Positions 34,434 through 42,091 of a stretch of 64,000 bases of DNA are shown here, in pieces; position 1 is the stretch's first letter; each line of letters opens with the position of its first letter. The translations under genes and the position numbers were made by a program. The stretch is from JBHYGK01 sp051859045 (GTDB taxonomy: Bacteria; Pseudomonadota; Gammaproteobacteria; Xanthomonadales; Xanthomonadaceae). The notes under the pieces are model-generated. The model did no database searches and had not been told where the DNA came from. It saw nothing but the letters and a program-made list of their open reading frames with translations. The DNA lies in assembly GCA_051859045.1 (NCBI GenBank), contig JBHYGK010000007.1, positions 12,015-76,014 of the forward strand, read 5' to 3'.

Positions 34434-34979
34434 GTGCTGCGGATGGCCGCCGGCGACCAGGAGGCGCTGGGCGCGCTCTACGACGCCACCGAGTCGCGCG
34501 TGTTCGCGGTGGCGCTGCGCGTGCTGCGGCTGGAGGCCGACGCCGAGGAGGCCGCGGCCGACGCCTTCCACCAGGCCTGGGAGCAGGCCGGGCGCTTCGA
34601 CCCGGCCCGCGGCGGCGCGCTGGCCTGGCTGCTGTCGATCGCCTGGAGCCGCGCGGTGGACCGCCTGCGCGCCCGGCGCCGCCGGCCCGAGCAGCCCCTG
34701 CATCCAGACGGGGACCACCCGGCGTACACCGACGACGACGCGCTGCCCGCCGAACGCCTGCTCGACGCCGTGGCCGCCGGCGGCGCCGTGCACGCGGCGC
34801 TCTCGACGCTCGGCGACCCGCCGCGGACGCCGATCGCGCTGGCCTTCCTCGACGGCCTGAGCCACGCCGAGGTGGCCGAGCGCACCGGGATGCCGCTGGG
34901 CACGGTGAAGTCGCACATCCGCCGCGGCCTGGCGGCCCTCAAACCCCTCCTCGAGGCCCGGGGATTCATCGATGGCTGA
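34434..34979 (+). CDS. ECF-family RNA polymerase sigma factor
   Basis: 181 residues from the first standard start, GTG 34434. Region 2 is AAGDQEALGALYDATESRVFAVALRVLR with ADAFHQAWEQAGRFDPARGGALAWLLSIAWSRAVDRLR. Region 4 is LGDPPRTPIALAFLDGLSHAEVAERTGMPLGTVKSHIRRGLAAL, a helix-turn-helix for the -35 element. The GTG cuts close to region 2, and the frame stays open upstream through HLRALVLRMAAG with no ATG, GTG or TTG, back to ATC 34362, which lies eight bases after a GAGG. The true start may therefore be ATC 34362 (205 residues). The stop overlaps the next gene, a cupin anti-sigma factor, by eight bases. Confidence 0.88.
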   Translation: MLRMAAGDQEALGALYDATESRVFAVALRVLRLEADAEEAAADAFHQAWEQAGRFDPARGGALAWLLSIAWSRAVDRLRARRRRPEQPLHPDGDHPAYTDDDALPAERLLDAVAAGGAVHAALSTLGDPPRTPIALAFLDGLSHAEVAERTGMPLGTVKSHIRRGLAALKPLLEARGFIDG

Positions 34980-35472
34980 GACGACGCTGCCGCCGGAGAC
35001 ACCCCGCGCGCCCGAGGGCCTGGCCCCGGCCGAGGCCGCGCTGCTGGCGTTCGCGCTGGCGCCCGTGGCCCCGGACGCCGCGCGCTCGGCGCGCCTGCGC
35101 GCGCGCGTGCTGGCGACCACGTCGCCGGCCCCGGGCGCCGAGCCGGGCTGGCGCGACTTCCTGCCCGGCATCCGGCTGCGCACGCTCGCCAAGGATCCCG
35201 CCACCCGCAGCGAGACCACGCTGTGGGAGCTCGCGCCGGGTGCGAAGGTGCCGCCGCATCCGCACCGCGGCGAGGAGGTCTGCCAGGTGCTGCGCGGCGA
35301 GATCGTCCACGAGGGCCGCACCTGGGTGGCCGGCGAGACCCTGCGCGCGCAGCCGGGCGAGAAGCACTCGGTGTTCGTCGCCGAGCACGGCGCGCTGCTG
35401 CTGATCCGCAGCGAGCCGGTGCCGCGCGGCTGGCTGCTGCGCACCGTGCTGCGGCTGCTGACCCCGCGCTGA
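34972..35472 (+). CDS. ChrR-like cupin-domain anti-sigma factor
   Basis: 166 residues. The N-terminal half (about 1-55) is a short helical segment, EGLAPAEAALLAFALAPVAPDAARSARLRARVLA, resembling the helical anti-sigma part of ChrR-type proteins but without the His/Cys zinc ligands usual there. The C-terminal half (about 60-150) is a cupin: SETTLWELAPGAKVPPHPHRGEEVCQVLRGEI and QPGEKHSVFVAEHGALLL, with His, His, Glu and His positioned as metal ligands. Encoded directly after and overlapping the sigma factor gene, it most likely holds the sigma factor inactive until a signal (peroxide or singlet oxygen in the relatives) is sensed by the cupin. Confidence 0.85.
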   Translation: MAETTLPPETPRAPEGLAPAEAALLAFALAPVAPDAARSARLRARVLATTSPAPGAEPGWRDFLPGIRLRTLAKDPATRSETTLWELAPGAKVPPHPHRGEEVCQVLRGEIVHEGRTWVAGETLRAQPGEKHSVFVAEHGALLLIRSEPVPRGWLLRTVLRLLTPR

Positions 35473-35605
35473 CCACGGCCCGGGGCCGCGTCACGCCGCG
35501 GCCACGGGCGCCGCGCCGACGGCCTCGCCGCGGCTGCATCCAGTGCCGCGCGCCCGGCGTACACGGGCTGCCGGCGCCGTGCCGGCCCACCGCGAGCCCG
35601 TCCCC

Positions 35606-36193
35606 ATGCCCGTCCAGCCCCGCGCCGCCGGCGCCCTCCTGCGGCCGCTGCTCCTCGCGCTCGCCCTGCTCGCCGCGCCCGCGGCCGCGCAGTCGGTGCT
35701 GCCGCCCGAGGAGGCCCCGCCGCCGCCCTCCGCGCTGCCGCCCGACGAGGCCCCGGCCGCCGCGCCGCCCTCGCCGATGAGCATGCTGTTCGAGGAGCCC
35801 GCCCCGCCGGTCGAGGTCGAGGCGCGCCCCGCCACGCCCGGCGCGCCGCCGGCCTGGCTGCGCGACGGCGTGATGGTCGACCGCCTCGCCCGCGGCCTCT
35901 ACTTCTACGACCGCGACACCCGCCCCGGCCGCAGCACCTGCTACCGCACCTGCCGCACGCTCTGGCCGCCGCTGTTCGCCGACGCCCACGCGCGCCCGAG
36001 CGGCGACTTCAGCGTGATCGAACGCAGCGACGGCACCCGCCAGTGGGCCTGGCAGGGCAAGCCGCTGTACCGCTGGGTCTCCGACCGGCGCTGGGGCCAG
36101 GCCGGCGGCGACCGGGTGTCCGACATCTGGACCCTCGTGCGCCCCACCGGCGCGGACGCCGCGGCGCTCGCGCCGTTCCCGGACGCGCCGTGA
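35606..36193 (+). CDS. Secreted COG4315 (lipoprotein_15 repeat) family protein
   Basis: 195 residues with a signal peptide (about 1-28, ending APAAAQS). A Pro/Ala/Glu-rich linker (about 29-85) leads to the conserved repeat of this family: LARGLYFYDRDTRPGRSTCYRTCRTLWPPLF, then TRQWAWQGKPLYRWVSDR. The two cysteines in CYRTC are conserved in the family and could bind a metal or haem-like group; the function is unknown. ATG 35606 is chosen because it begins the signal peptide; earlier in-frame ATGs give a non-signal-like start. First of three cell-envelope genes with short gaps, about 130 bases downstream of the sigma/anti-sigma pair. Confidence 0.8.
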   Translation: MPVQPRAAGALLRPLLLALALLAAPAAAQSVLPPEEAPPPPSALPPDEAPAAAPPSPMSMLFEEPAPPVEVEARPATPGAPPAWLRDGVMVDRLARGLYFYDRDTRPGRSTCYRTCRTLWPPLFADAHARPSGDFSVIERSDGTRQWAWQGKPLYRWVSDRRWGQAGGDRVSDIWTLVRPTGADAAALAPFPDAP

Positions 36194-36264
36194 GCGACCC
36201 GGCGCCGCCGTCCATCCCGTCCCTCCACCGCCACCGACCCGCCACGCCACCCTGGGGATCCCGC

Positions 36265-37176
36265 ATGCCACGCACCCGCACCCGCCTCGCCCTCGCCCTC
36301 GCCTTCTTCGCGCCGCTCGCCGCCGCGCCCACCCTCGCGCTCGCCCAGGACGGCGAGGACGAGGCCAGCCTGCCCAACCGCGGCGGCAAGCTGCTGCTCA
36401 CCGGCGGCGTCAGCCAGGTCGAGGGCGCCGGCGGCGGCGGCCTCACCCCCTGGGCCACGATCACCGGCCAGGGCACCCGCGACCAGGTCGGCGCGAACGC
36501 GTTCTACACCCGCCTCGGCCTGCAGGACTATTCGCTCGACGTCGTCGGCGCCAGCGTCGGCCTGTACGACCGGGTCGAGTTCAGCGTCGCCCGCCAGCGC
36601 TTCGACACCGAGCGCGTCGGCGCCGCGCTGGGCCTGGGCCGCGGCTTCACCTTCGAGCAGGACGTCATCGGCGTGAAGGTGCGCCTGTTCGGCGACGCGG
36701 TGCTCGAGCAGGACGCCTGGCTGCCGCAGGTGGCGATCGGCGCGCAGCACAAGCGCAACGACCAGGCCGGCGTGCTGGCCTTCATCGGCGCCCGCGACGA
36801 CAGCGACACCGACCTCTACCTCAGCGCGACCAAGCTCTTCCTCGACCAGTCGCTGCTGCTCAGCGGCACCGCGCGCTACACCCGCGCCAACCAGGCCGGC
36901 ATCCTCGGCTTCGGCGGCGACCTCAACGACGACCGCGAGTGGATGGCCGAGGCGTCCGCGGCGGTGCTCCTGCGCCGCGACCTCGCGGTCGGCGTGGAGT
37001 ACCGGCAGAAGCCCGACAACCTCGGCATCGCCGGCGAGGACGACTGGATGGACGCCTTCATCGCCTGGCAGCCCACCCGCGGGGTCTCGCTGACCCTGGC
37101 CTGGGTGGAGCTCGGGAACATCGTCATCGCCGACGACCAGCGCGGCCTCTACCTCTCCCTGCAGGCCGGCTTCTGA
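36265..37176 (+). CDS. DUF3034 family outer-membrane-like protein
   Basis: 303 residues with a signal peptide (about 1-28, ending LALAQD). The mature protein reads as a series of amphipathic beta-strands and ends in Phe (LYLSLQAGF), consistent with an outer-membrane barrel. The family opening NRGGKLLLTGGVSQVEGAGGGGLTPWA is clear, with ATKLFLDQSLLLSGTARYTRANQAGILGFGGD and GVEYRQKPDNLGIAGEDDWMDAFIAWQP further on. The function of DUF3034 is unknown. It lies between the COG4315 gene (72-base gap) and the exported globin gene (32-base gap), all on one strand. Confidence 0.85.
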   Translation: MPRTRTRLALALAFFAPLAAAPTLALAQDGEDEASLPNRGGKLLLTGGVSQVEGAGGGGLTPWATITGQGTRDQVGANAFYTRLGLQDYSLDVVGASVGLYDRVEFSVARQRFDTERVGAALGLGRGFTFEQDVIGVKVRLFGDAVLEQDAWLPQVAIGAQHKRNDQAGVLAFIGARDDSDTDLYLSATKLFLDQSLLLSGTARYTRANQAGILGFGGDLNDDREWMAEASAAVLLRRDLAVGVEYRQKPDNLGIAGEDDWMDAFIAWQPTRGVSLTLAWVELGNIVIADDQRGLYLSLQAGF

Positions 37177-37208
37177 GCCGCGCCGCCCATCGCCCAAGGA
37201 CCCCGACC

Positions 37209-37739
37209 ATGCCCGTTCGCCTCCGCCCCGCCCTGCTCGCCGCCGCCCTGCTCGCCGCCTCCGGCCACGCCGCGGCCCAGGCCGCCCCGCCCTCGCCCTC
37301 GCCCTGGAGCGCCGCCGCCGAGGCCCCGTCGACCGAACCGCGCGACCCGACCGCGCCCGACCCCGCGCCGGTGCGCGAGGACCTGCGCGAGACCTTCGAG
37401 GCCTTCGGCGGCAAGCCGGGCCTCGACGCGCTGATGGAGGAGTTCATGGCGGTGATGCTCGAGGACCCACGGATGCGGCCGTTCTTCGAGGCCGCCGACC
37501 AGGAGCGGGTGAAGGCGCAGCTCTCGCTGCAGTTCTGCGCGATCCTCGGCGGCGGCTGCACCTACGCCGGCCGCGACATGCGCTCCTCGCACGCCGAGCT
37601 CGGCATCACCCGCGCCGACTTCAACGCGCTGGTGGAGGACCTGCAGATCGCGATGGAGCGCCGCGGCATCCCGTTCCGGCACCAGAACCGGCTGCTCGCC
37701 GTGCTCGCGCCGATGCACCGCGAGATCGTGACCCAGTGA
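37209..37739 (+). CDS. Exported group 1 truncated haemoglobin
   Basis: 176 residues with a signal peptide of about 23 residues (ending GHAAAQA) and a Pro/Ala/Ser-rich linker to about residue 55. The globin follows: FEAFGGKPGLDALMEEFMAVMLEDPRMRPFFEAAD, LSLQFCAILGGGCTYAGRDMRSSHAELGITRADFNALVEDL. The proximal haem His is the one in RSSHAEL, near residue 128. Export of a truncated globin is unusual, as most are cytosolic. A role in binding oxygen or nitric oxide in the periplasm is possible but unproven. Third gene of the envelope trio. Confidence 0.85.
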   Translation: MPVRLRPALLAAALLAASGHAAAQAAPPSPSPWSAAAEAPSTEPRDPTAPDPAPVREDLRETFEAFGGKPGLDALMEEFMAVMLEDPRMRPFFEAADQERVKAQLSLQFCAILGGGCTYAGRDMRSSHAELGITRADFNALVEDLQIAMERRGIPFRHQNRLLAVLAPMHREIVTQ

Positions 37740-37747
37740 CGCGAGGC

Positions 37748-37775
37748 CCCGCCGGCGGCGCGTGCCGCCGGCGGG
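37748..37775. terminator. GC hairpin between the globin and VanZ genes
   Basis: CCCGCCGGCGGC (37748-37759), a GCGT loop, then GCCGCCGGCGGG (37764-37775), a perfect 12-base stem between convergent stop codons. No U tract. Confidence 0.5.
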
Positions 37776-37782
37776 CGCGCCA

Positions 37783-38214
37783 TCAGGCCCCTCGGCGCGG
37801 CCCGAACCAGCGCGCGTCGAGCCGCCGGGCCAGCGCGCCCGGCGGCGTGTCGCGCAGGGCCAGGCCCAGCAGCACGCCGAGCCCGTTGGCCAGGGCGTCG
37901 GCGGGGTCGAACGCGCGGGTCGCGGTGAACTCGCCCTGCGCCACCTCCAGCCCGTAGCCCATCAGCATCAGCGCCGCGCCCGCCAGCGCCAGCGGGCGCA
38001 CCCGCGCGAACAGCTGCACCGCGCCGAACGCCAGCGCGGCGTAGGCCAGCACGTGCAGCAGCTTGTCGCTGCCGCTGGGCGCGGCGAGCGCGAGCGGCGG
38101 CGGCGCCAGCAGCGAGCCCGCCACGACGGCGCCGATCGCGAGCAGCCACAGGCCCAGCCACAGCGCGGGCCGGTGGAAGGCGTGCAGCCAGGGCCCCGCG
38201 GACGCCGGGCTCAC
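37783..38214 (-). CDS. VanZ-like membrane protein
   Basis: 143 residues with about four membrane segments: LWLGLWLLAIGAVVAGSLL, LLHVLAYAALAFGAVQLF, LALAGAALMLMGYGLEVAQ and ALANGLGVLLGLAL. The motifs SDKLLHVLAYAALAFG and GYGLEVAQGEF...DPADALANGLG are those of the VanZ family. VanZ lowers teicoplanin binding in enterococci; the role of proteobacterial homologues is unknown. The start is GTG 38214, overlapping the stop of the upstream methyltransferase gene as GTGA, so the two are coupled. Confidence 0.85.
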   Translation of the reverse strand: MSPASAGPWLHAFHRPALWLGLWLLAIGAVVAGSLLAPPPLALAAPSGSDKLLHVLAYAALAFGAVQLFARVRPLALAGAALMLMGYGLEVAQGEFTATRAFDPADALANGLGVLLGLALRDTPPGALARRLDARWFGPRRGA

Positions 38215-39410
38215 AGGCGGTCGCTCAGGTCGCCGAGGTCGAAGGCGCGGTCGAAATCGACGCCGCGCGCGAAGCCCATGGCCTGGAAGCGCTCGCCCAT
38301 CTCGCCCGGCAGCGTCAGGCGCTTGACCTCGGCGTGGCGGCGGTGGCGCTCGACCTCGTCGTCGATCGCGGCGATCTCCTCGAGGCGCTGCGGCAGCCCG
38401 TTGCCGAACAGGAAGCTGGCCTGCGAGCAGTAGCCCGAGAAGTCGAAGCCCGCGAAGTGCCCGGCCTCGACCAGCGCGGTGAAGTCGACGAAGGCGGTGA
38501 GGTCCTGCAGGCCCGGCAGGTGGAAGGGATCGGCGTGCGCGCGGTGGCGGTAGTGCGCCACCAGGGTGCCGCGGTCGCGCTCGGGCAGGTAGTACTCGCG
38601 GCGCGGGTAGCCGTAGTCCACGAACAGCAGCGCGCCGCGCTCGATCGGGCCGGCCACGGCCTGGATCCAGTACGGCAGCTGCGGCAGCAGCTCGCTGCGG
38701 TAGCCATCGGCGAAGGGCGCGCCCAGCGTGCGCTCGGCGTGGCGGACCGCGCGCTCGAGCATCGCGTCGGCGGGCAGGTCGAGGGTGGTGAAGCCGCCCG
38801 CGTCGTCGAGGCCCACGTGTTCCTCGTGCACCGCGCCGCCCACCAGCGTGAAGCGCGGGGTGGGCAGCGCGTCGACCACCTCGTTGGCGAACAGCGCGCC
38901 GCGCCAGGGCTCGCCCGGCGGGCCGTCGAGCCACTCCACCCGCGCCGCGAGGGCGGCCGGCAGCGCGGCGTGCAGGCGCGCGCGCTGGCGCTCGCGCAGG
39001 TCGGCGCTGGGCTCGAGGATGCGGTAGCGCGCGGGCACCACGCCGAGCTCGGCGAAGCGCCGCAGCGCGGCGTCGGCGAACGCGCCGCTGCCGCCGCCGA
39101 GCTCCACCAGGTCGGCCTGCGGGCCGCAGTCGCGCAGCACCGGGGCCAGCGCGTCGGCGACGCAGCGCGCGAACACCTCGCCCAGCTCCGGCGCGGTGAC
39201 GAAGTCGCCCTCGGCGCCGAACTTGGTGCTGCCCGCGCTGTAGTAGCCCAGGCCGGGCGCGTACAGCGCCAGCTCCATGAAGCGCGAGAACGGGATCGGG
39301 CCGTTGGCCTGGATCTCGGCGCGGATCGCCGCGCGCAGGCGGCCGGAATGGGCCAGCGCGTCGGCGTCGGGGGTGGGGAGGGCGGTGTCGCGGGGGGCGT
39401 GGGCGGTCAT
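38211..39410 (-). CDS. SAM-dependent methyltransferase, MidA/NDUFAF7 family
   Basis: 399 residues. The family (DUF185) includes the mitochondrial protein arginine methyltransferase that acts during complex I assembly. Signatures: FSRFMELALYAPGLGYYSAG at the N terminus, the SAM-binding DLVELGGGSGAFADAAL, LFANEVVDALPTPRF, LLFVDYGYPRREYYLPERDRGTLVAHYRH and GLQDLTAFVDFTAL. Cytosolic. ATG 39410 heads the reading frame that matches the family N terminus. It precedes and overlaps the VanZ-like gene. Its promoter must lie in 39411-39572, which contains a 16-base tandem repeat. Confidence 0.9.
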   Translation of the reverse strand: MTAHAPRDTALPTPDADALAHSGRLRAAIRAEIQANGPIPFSRFMELALYAPGLGYYSAGSTKFGAEGDFVTAPELGEVFARCVADALAPVLRDCGPQADLVELGGGSGAFADAALRRFAELGVVPARYRILEPSADLRERQRARLHAALPAALAARVEWLDGPPGEPWRGALFANEVVDALPTPRFTLVGGAVHEEHVGLDDAGGFTTLDLPADAMLERAVRHAERTLGAPFADGYRSELLPQLPYWIQAVAGPIERGALLFVDYGYPRREYYLPERDRGTLVAHYRHRAHADPFHLPGLQDLTAFVDFTALVEAGHFAGFDFSGYCSQASFLFGNGLPQRLEEIAAIDDEVERHRRHAEVKRLTLPGEMGERFQAMGFARGVDFDRAFDLGDLSDRL

Positions 39411-39440
39411 GCGGGGCTCGGTGGGGCGGGACGCGGCCGC

Positions 39441-39500
39441 GATGCGGCGCGGTCGTGAGGCGGCGCGGTCGTGATGCGGCACGGTCGTGATGCGGCGTGG
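39441..39500. repeat. 16-base tandem repeat in a divergent promoter region
   Basis: Three full units and a partial fourth: GATGCGGCGCGGTCGT (39441-39456), GAGGCGGCGCGGTCGT (39457-39472), GATGCGGCACGGTCGT (39473-39488), then GATGCGGCGTGG. Single-base differences distinguish the copies. It lies between the divergent methyltransferase and pteridine reductase genes and is not part of either coding sequence. Confidence 0.85.
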
Positions 39501-39572
39501 ATGCGGAGGCGTGCAGGATAGCGGCATCCCGCGCGCCGCACCCGGCGCCACCCGCCCTGCCCCGGAGCCGCC

Positions 39573-40319
39573 ATGTCCCCGTCCCCGCCGCGCCCCGTCG
39601 CCCTCGTCACCGGCAGCGCCAAGCGCGTCGGCGCGGCAATCGCCCGCACCCTGCACGCCGCCGGGCACGACCTGGCCCTGCAGTACCGCCACTCCGAGGC
39701 CGAGGCGCTGGCGCTGGCCGCAGAGCTCGAGGCCGCGCGCCCCGGCAGCGTGCTCGCGCTGCGCGACCCGCTGCTCGAGCCCGCGGCGATGGCCGCGCTG
39801 GTCGAGGCCGTGGTGGCCCGCTTCGGGCGGCTGGACGCGCTGGTCAACAACGCCTCTGCCTTCTACCGCACGCCGATCGGCCACGCGACGGCCGAGCACT
39901 GGGACGAGCTGTTCGGCGCCAACGCCCGCGCGCCGTTCTTCCTGGCCCAGGCCGCGGCGCCGCACCTGCGCGCGGCCCGCGGCGCGATCGTCAACCTCAC
40001 CGACATCCACGCCGCCCGGCCGCCCAAGGGCCTCAACGTCTACGCGATGAGCAAGGCCGCGCTGGTGGCGATGACCCGCGCGCTGGCGGTGGAGCTGGCG
40101 CCGGAGGTGCGGGTCAACGCCGTCGCGCCCGGCGCGATCCTGTGGCCCGAGGAGGGCATGGCCGAGGCCGCGCAGGCCGCGATCCTGGCCCGGGTGCCGC
40201 TGGGCCGCACCGGCACGCCCGAGGAGATCGCCGAGGCCGTGCGCTGGCTGCTGCGCGACGCCACCTACCTCACCGGCGCCGAGCTGGCCCTGGACGGCGG
40301 CCGCAGCGTGCTCTCCTGA
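39573..40319 (+). CDS. Pteridine reductase (SDR family, PTR1/FolM-like)
   Basis: 248 residues. Short-chain dehydrogenase with the PTR1-type cofactor motif TGSAKRVG (Arg in place of the third Gly of classical TGxxxGxG, favouring NADPH). Further family marks are LVNNASAFYRTPIGH, IVNLTDIHAARPPKGLNVYAMSKAAL with the catalytic YAMSK, and VNAVAPGAILWPEE. Likely reduces dihydrobiopterin, dihydromonapterin or dihydrofolate in the cytosol, supporting folate recycling. Genes for two folate-pathway enzymes, folK and folB, lie 2 kb downstream on the other strand, which agrees with this role. Confidence 0.87.
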   Translation: MSPSPPRPVALVTGSAKRVGAAIARTLHAAGHDLALQYRHSEAEALALAAELEAARPGSVLALRDPLLEPAAMAALVEAVVARFGRLDALVNNASAFYRTPIGHATAEHWDELFGANARAPFFLAQAAAPHLRAARGAIVNLTDIHAARPPKGLNVYAMSKAALVAMTRALAVELAPEVRVNAVAPGAILWPEEGMAEAAQAAILARVPLGRTGTPEEIAEAVRWLLRDATYLTGAELALDGGRSVLS

Positions 40320-40348
40320 GGCGCCGCGGCCGGGAGGGCGCGGCGGGC

Positions 40349-40354
40349 TAGACT
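40349..40354 (+). promoter_or_regulatory. Candidate -10 element for the EcsC-family gene
   Basis: TAGACT, 27 bases before the ATG at 40381, with AGGAG between. The -35 is not clear. Confidence 0.35.
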
Positions 40355-40380
40355 GGCCCTCCCGCCGACAGGAGCCGCCG

Positions 40381-41148
40381 ATGCCCCGCGCACGCCCGCC
40401 CGTCCCCCGCCGCGACGACGCGCCGCCCCGGCCCGCCTCGACCGAGATCGTGCCCGTGCGGGTGACGCCCGAGTCCGCGGCCTCGCGCTCGATCACCGAG
40501 GCCCTGCTGGACCTGCTCGGCCAGCTGCCCGGCAGCCACGAGGCCGCCGCCAGCGATCCCGCCGCGCGCGCGCAGGCGATCGCCGAGGCCGCCGCGCGCC
40601 GCGCCGGCCTGGTCGCGGGCACGCTCGCGCTGCCGCCCGGCCCGCTGGGCTGGCTGACCGTGCTGCCCGAACTGGTGGCGATCTGGCGGATCCAGGCCCA
40701 GATGGTGGCCGACATCGCCGGCTGCCACGGCCAGGCCTGGCGGCTGACCCGCGAGCAGATGCTGTTCTGCCTGTTCCGCCACACCGCGGCCCAGGCCTTC
40801 CGCGACTTCGCGGTCCGCGCCGGGCAGCGCTGGATCGTGCAGGCCGCCGCCGCCGGCGCGTTCCGCGGCGCGCTGACGGTGATCGGGATCAAGCTCAGCA
40901 AGCGCGCGCTGGGCCGCGGCGCGGCGCGCTGGCTGCCGGTCATCGGCGCGGTGGGCGTGGGCGCCTACGCCTGGTACGACACCCGCCAGGTGGCGCGCAC
41001 CGCGCAGGCGCTGTTCGCGGGCGATGCGGCCGCCGCGCTCGCGGACGACCGCGGCGACGCGCACGCGACGATCGACGGGGACGCCGAGGTCGCCGACGGA
41101 GGCGCGGGCCATGCCCGCGCCTCCGCCCGGGCTCACTTGCGGCGGTAG
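40381..41148 (+). CDS. EcsC family protein
   Basis: 255 residues. EcsC-domain protein of unknown function. The N-terminal ~30 residues are Pro/Arg-rich. The central region ITEALLDLLGQLPGS, LVAGTLALPPGPLGWLTVLPELVAIWRIQAQMVADIAGCHG and LGRGAARWLPVIGAVGVGAYAWYDTRQVARTAQALF is typical of the family, with two or three hydrophobic stretches that probably lie in or against the inner membrane. AGGAG lies before ATG 40381. The last 16 bases overlap the convergent DUF6159 gene. Confidence 0.82.
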   Translation: MPRARPPVPRRDDAPPRPASTEIVPVRVTPESAASRSITEALLDLLGQLPGSHEAAASDPAARAQAIAEAAARRAGLVAGTLALPPGPLGWLTVLPELVAIWRIQAQMVADIAGCHGQAWRLTREQMLFCLFRHTAAQAFRDFAVRAGQRWIVQAAAAGAFRGALTVIGIKLSKRALGRGAARWLPVIGAVGVGAYAWYDTRQVARTAQALFAGDAAAALADDRGDAHATIDGDAEVADGGAGHARASARAHLRR

Positions 41149-41975
41149 GCCGCCTCGAGCACGCCGCCCTCGAAGCCGGCCGGGGCCTCGCCCAGCGTGG
41201 CGTAGCGGTACAGCGCCGCGGCGTAGATGCCGCCCAGCGCCTGCTGCACCAGCGCGACCATCACCAGCGCCAGCGCCAGCACCACGCCGGCCGCGATCCC
41301 CGCCGCCACGCCGCCCGCGTTGGCCGCCAGCACGATCAGCGCGAGGCCGGCCACGACCACCGCGACGCTGATCAGGCCGAACACCAGGCCGATGCCGCCG
41401 TTGCCGACGATGTTCTCGCCCCAGGTGCGCTTGAGCAGCGACGCGCTCTCCTTCACCGCGTCGATCGGGCCGACGTTCTTCGCCACCAGCACCGGCACCA
41501 CCAGCGCGGTGGCCAGCGTCCAGGCCATGCCGACCAGGCTCACGACGATCCGGCCGGCCCAGCCCGCGTGCTCCTGGATCGCCCGCAGCACCATGCCGAC
41601 CGTGGCCGCGATCACCGCGTAGCCCAGGATCGCCGGCAGCCGCTCGCGCGCGATCCGCAGGCCGTCGCCCAGGGTCGGGTCGCCGCCGTCGAGGCGGATC
41701 ATCGCCGCGCCCACCAGCGCGGTGTTGAAGAAGAAGATCACCGTGTACTGGCAGACGTAGAACGCGAAGCCCAGCAGCACGTGCAGCGGGCCGAACGCGC
41801 CCTTCGAGGCCGACTCGACGAGGCCCAGGCCGAACAGCGGCAGCGCGAACGTGGCCGCGACCAGCAGGGTGGCCAGGCCGGAGACCAGCGGGAACACCAG
41901 CAGCTCGCGGTCGGACTTCAGCACCTCGGCGCTGGCCTTCACCAGCGTCCAGCTGCGCGACAGGGTCTGGAACAT
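41133..41975 (-). CDS. DUF6159 family integral membrane protein
   Basis: 280 residues with six or so membrane segments arranged in pairs. The N terminus FQTLSRSWTLVKASAEVLKSDRELLVFPLVSGLATLLV and KNVGPIDAVKESASLLKRTWGENIVGNGGIGLVFG are characteristic of this family of uncharacterised proteins. GGAGGG lies about nine bases before ATG 41975; the frame is open upstream but without a good start. The C-terminal end overlaps the EcsC gene by 16 bases on the opposite strand. Confidence 0.82.
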   Translation of the reverse strand: MFQTLSRSWTLVKASAEVLKSDRELLVFPLVSGLATLLVAATFALPLFGLGLVESASKGAFGPLHVLLGFAFYVCQYTVIFFFNTALVGAAMIRLDGGDPTLGDGLRIARERLPAILGYAVIAATVGMVLRAIQEHAGWAGRIVVSLVGMAWTLATALVVPVLVAKNVGPIDAVKESASLLKRTWGENIVGNGGIGLVFGLISVAVVVAGLALIVLAANAGGVAAGIAAGVVLALALVMVALVQQALGGIYAAALYRYATLGEAPAGFEGGVLEAAYRRK

Positions 41976-42091
41976 GCGGCGGGCCCTCCCCGGGCGGTGG
42001 ATGTGCGGGGAGTGTGGGGCGCAGTGGCGAGCGGGGGGAGTCCCGGAGGTCACCCCGGCCGCGCGGCCGACGGCCGGCCGGGGGCGGCGCC

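Noticed and set aside
39441..39500. Tandem repeat as a CRISPR array
   Set aside because: The units are 16 bases and directly adjacent, with no spacers, and no cas gene is near.
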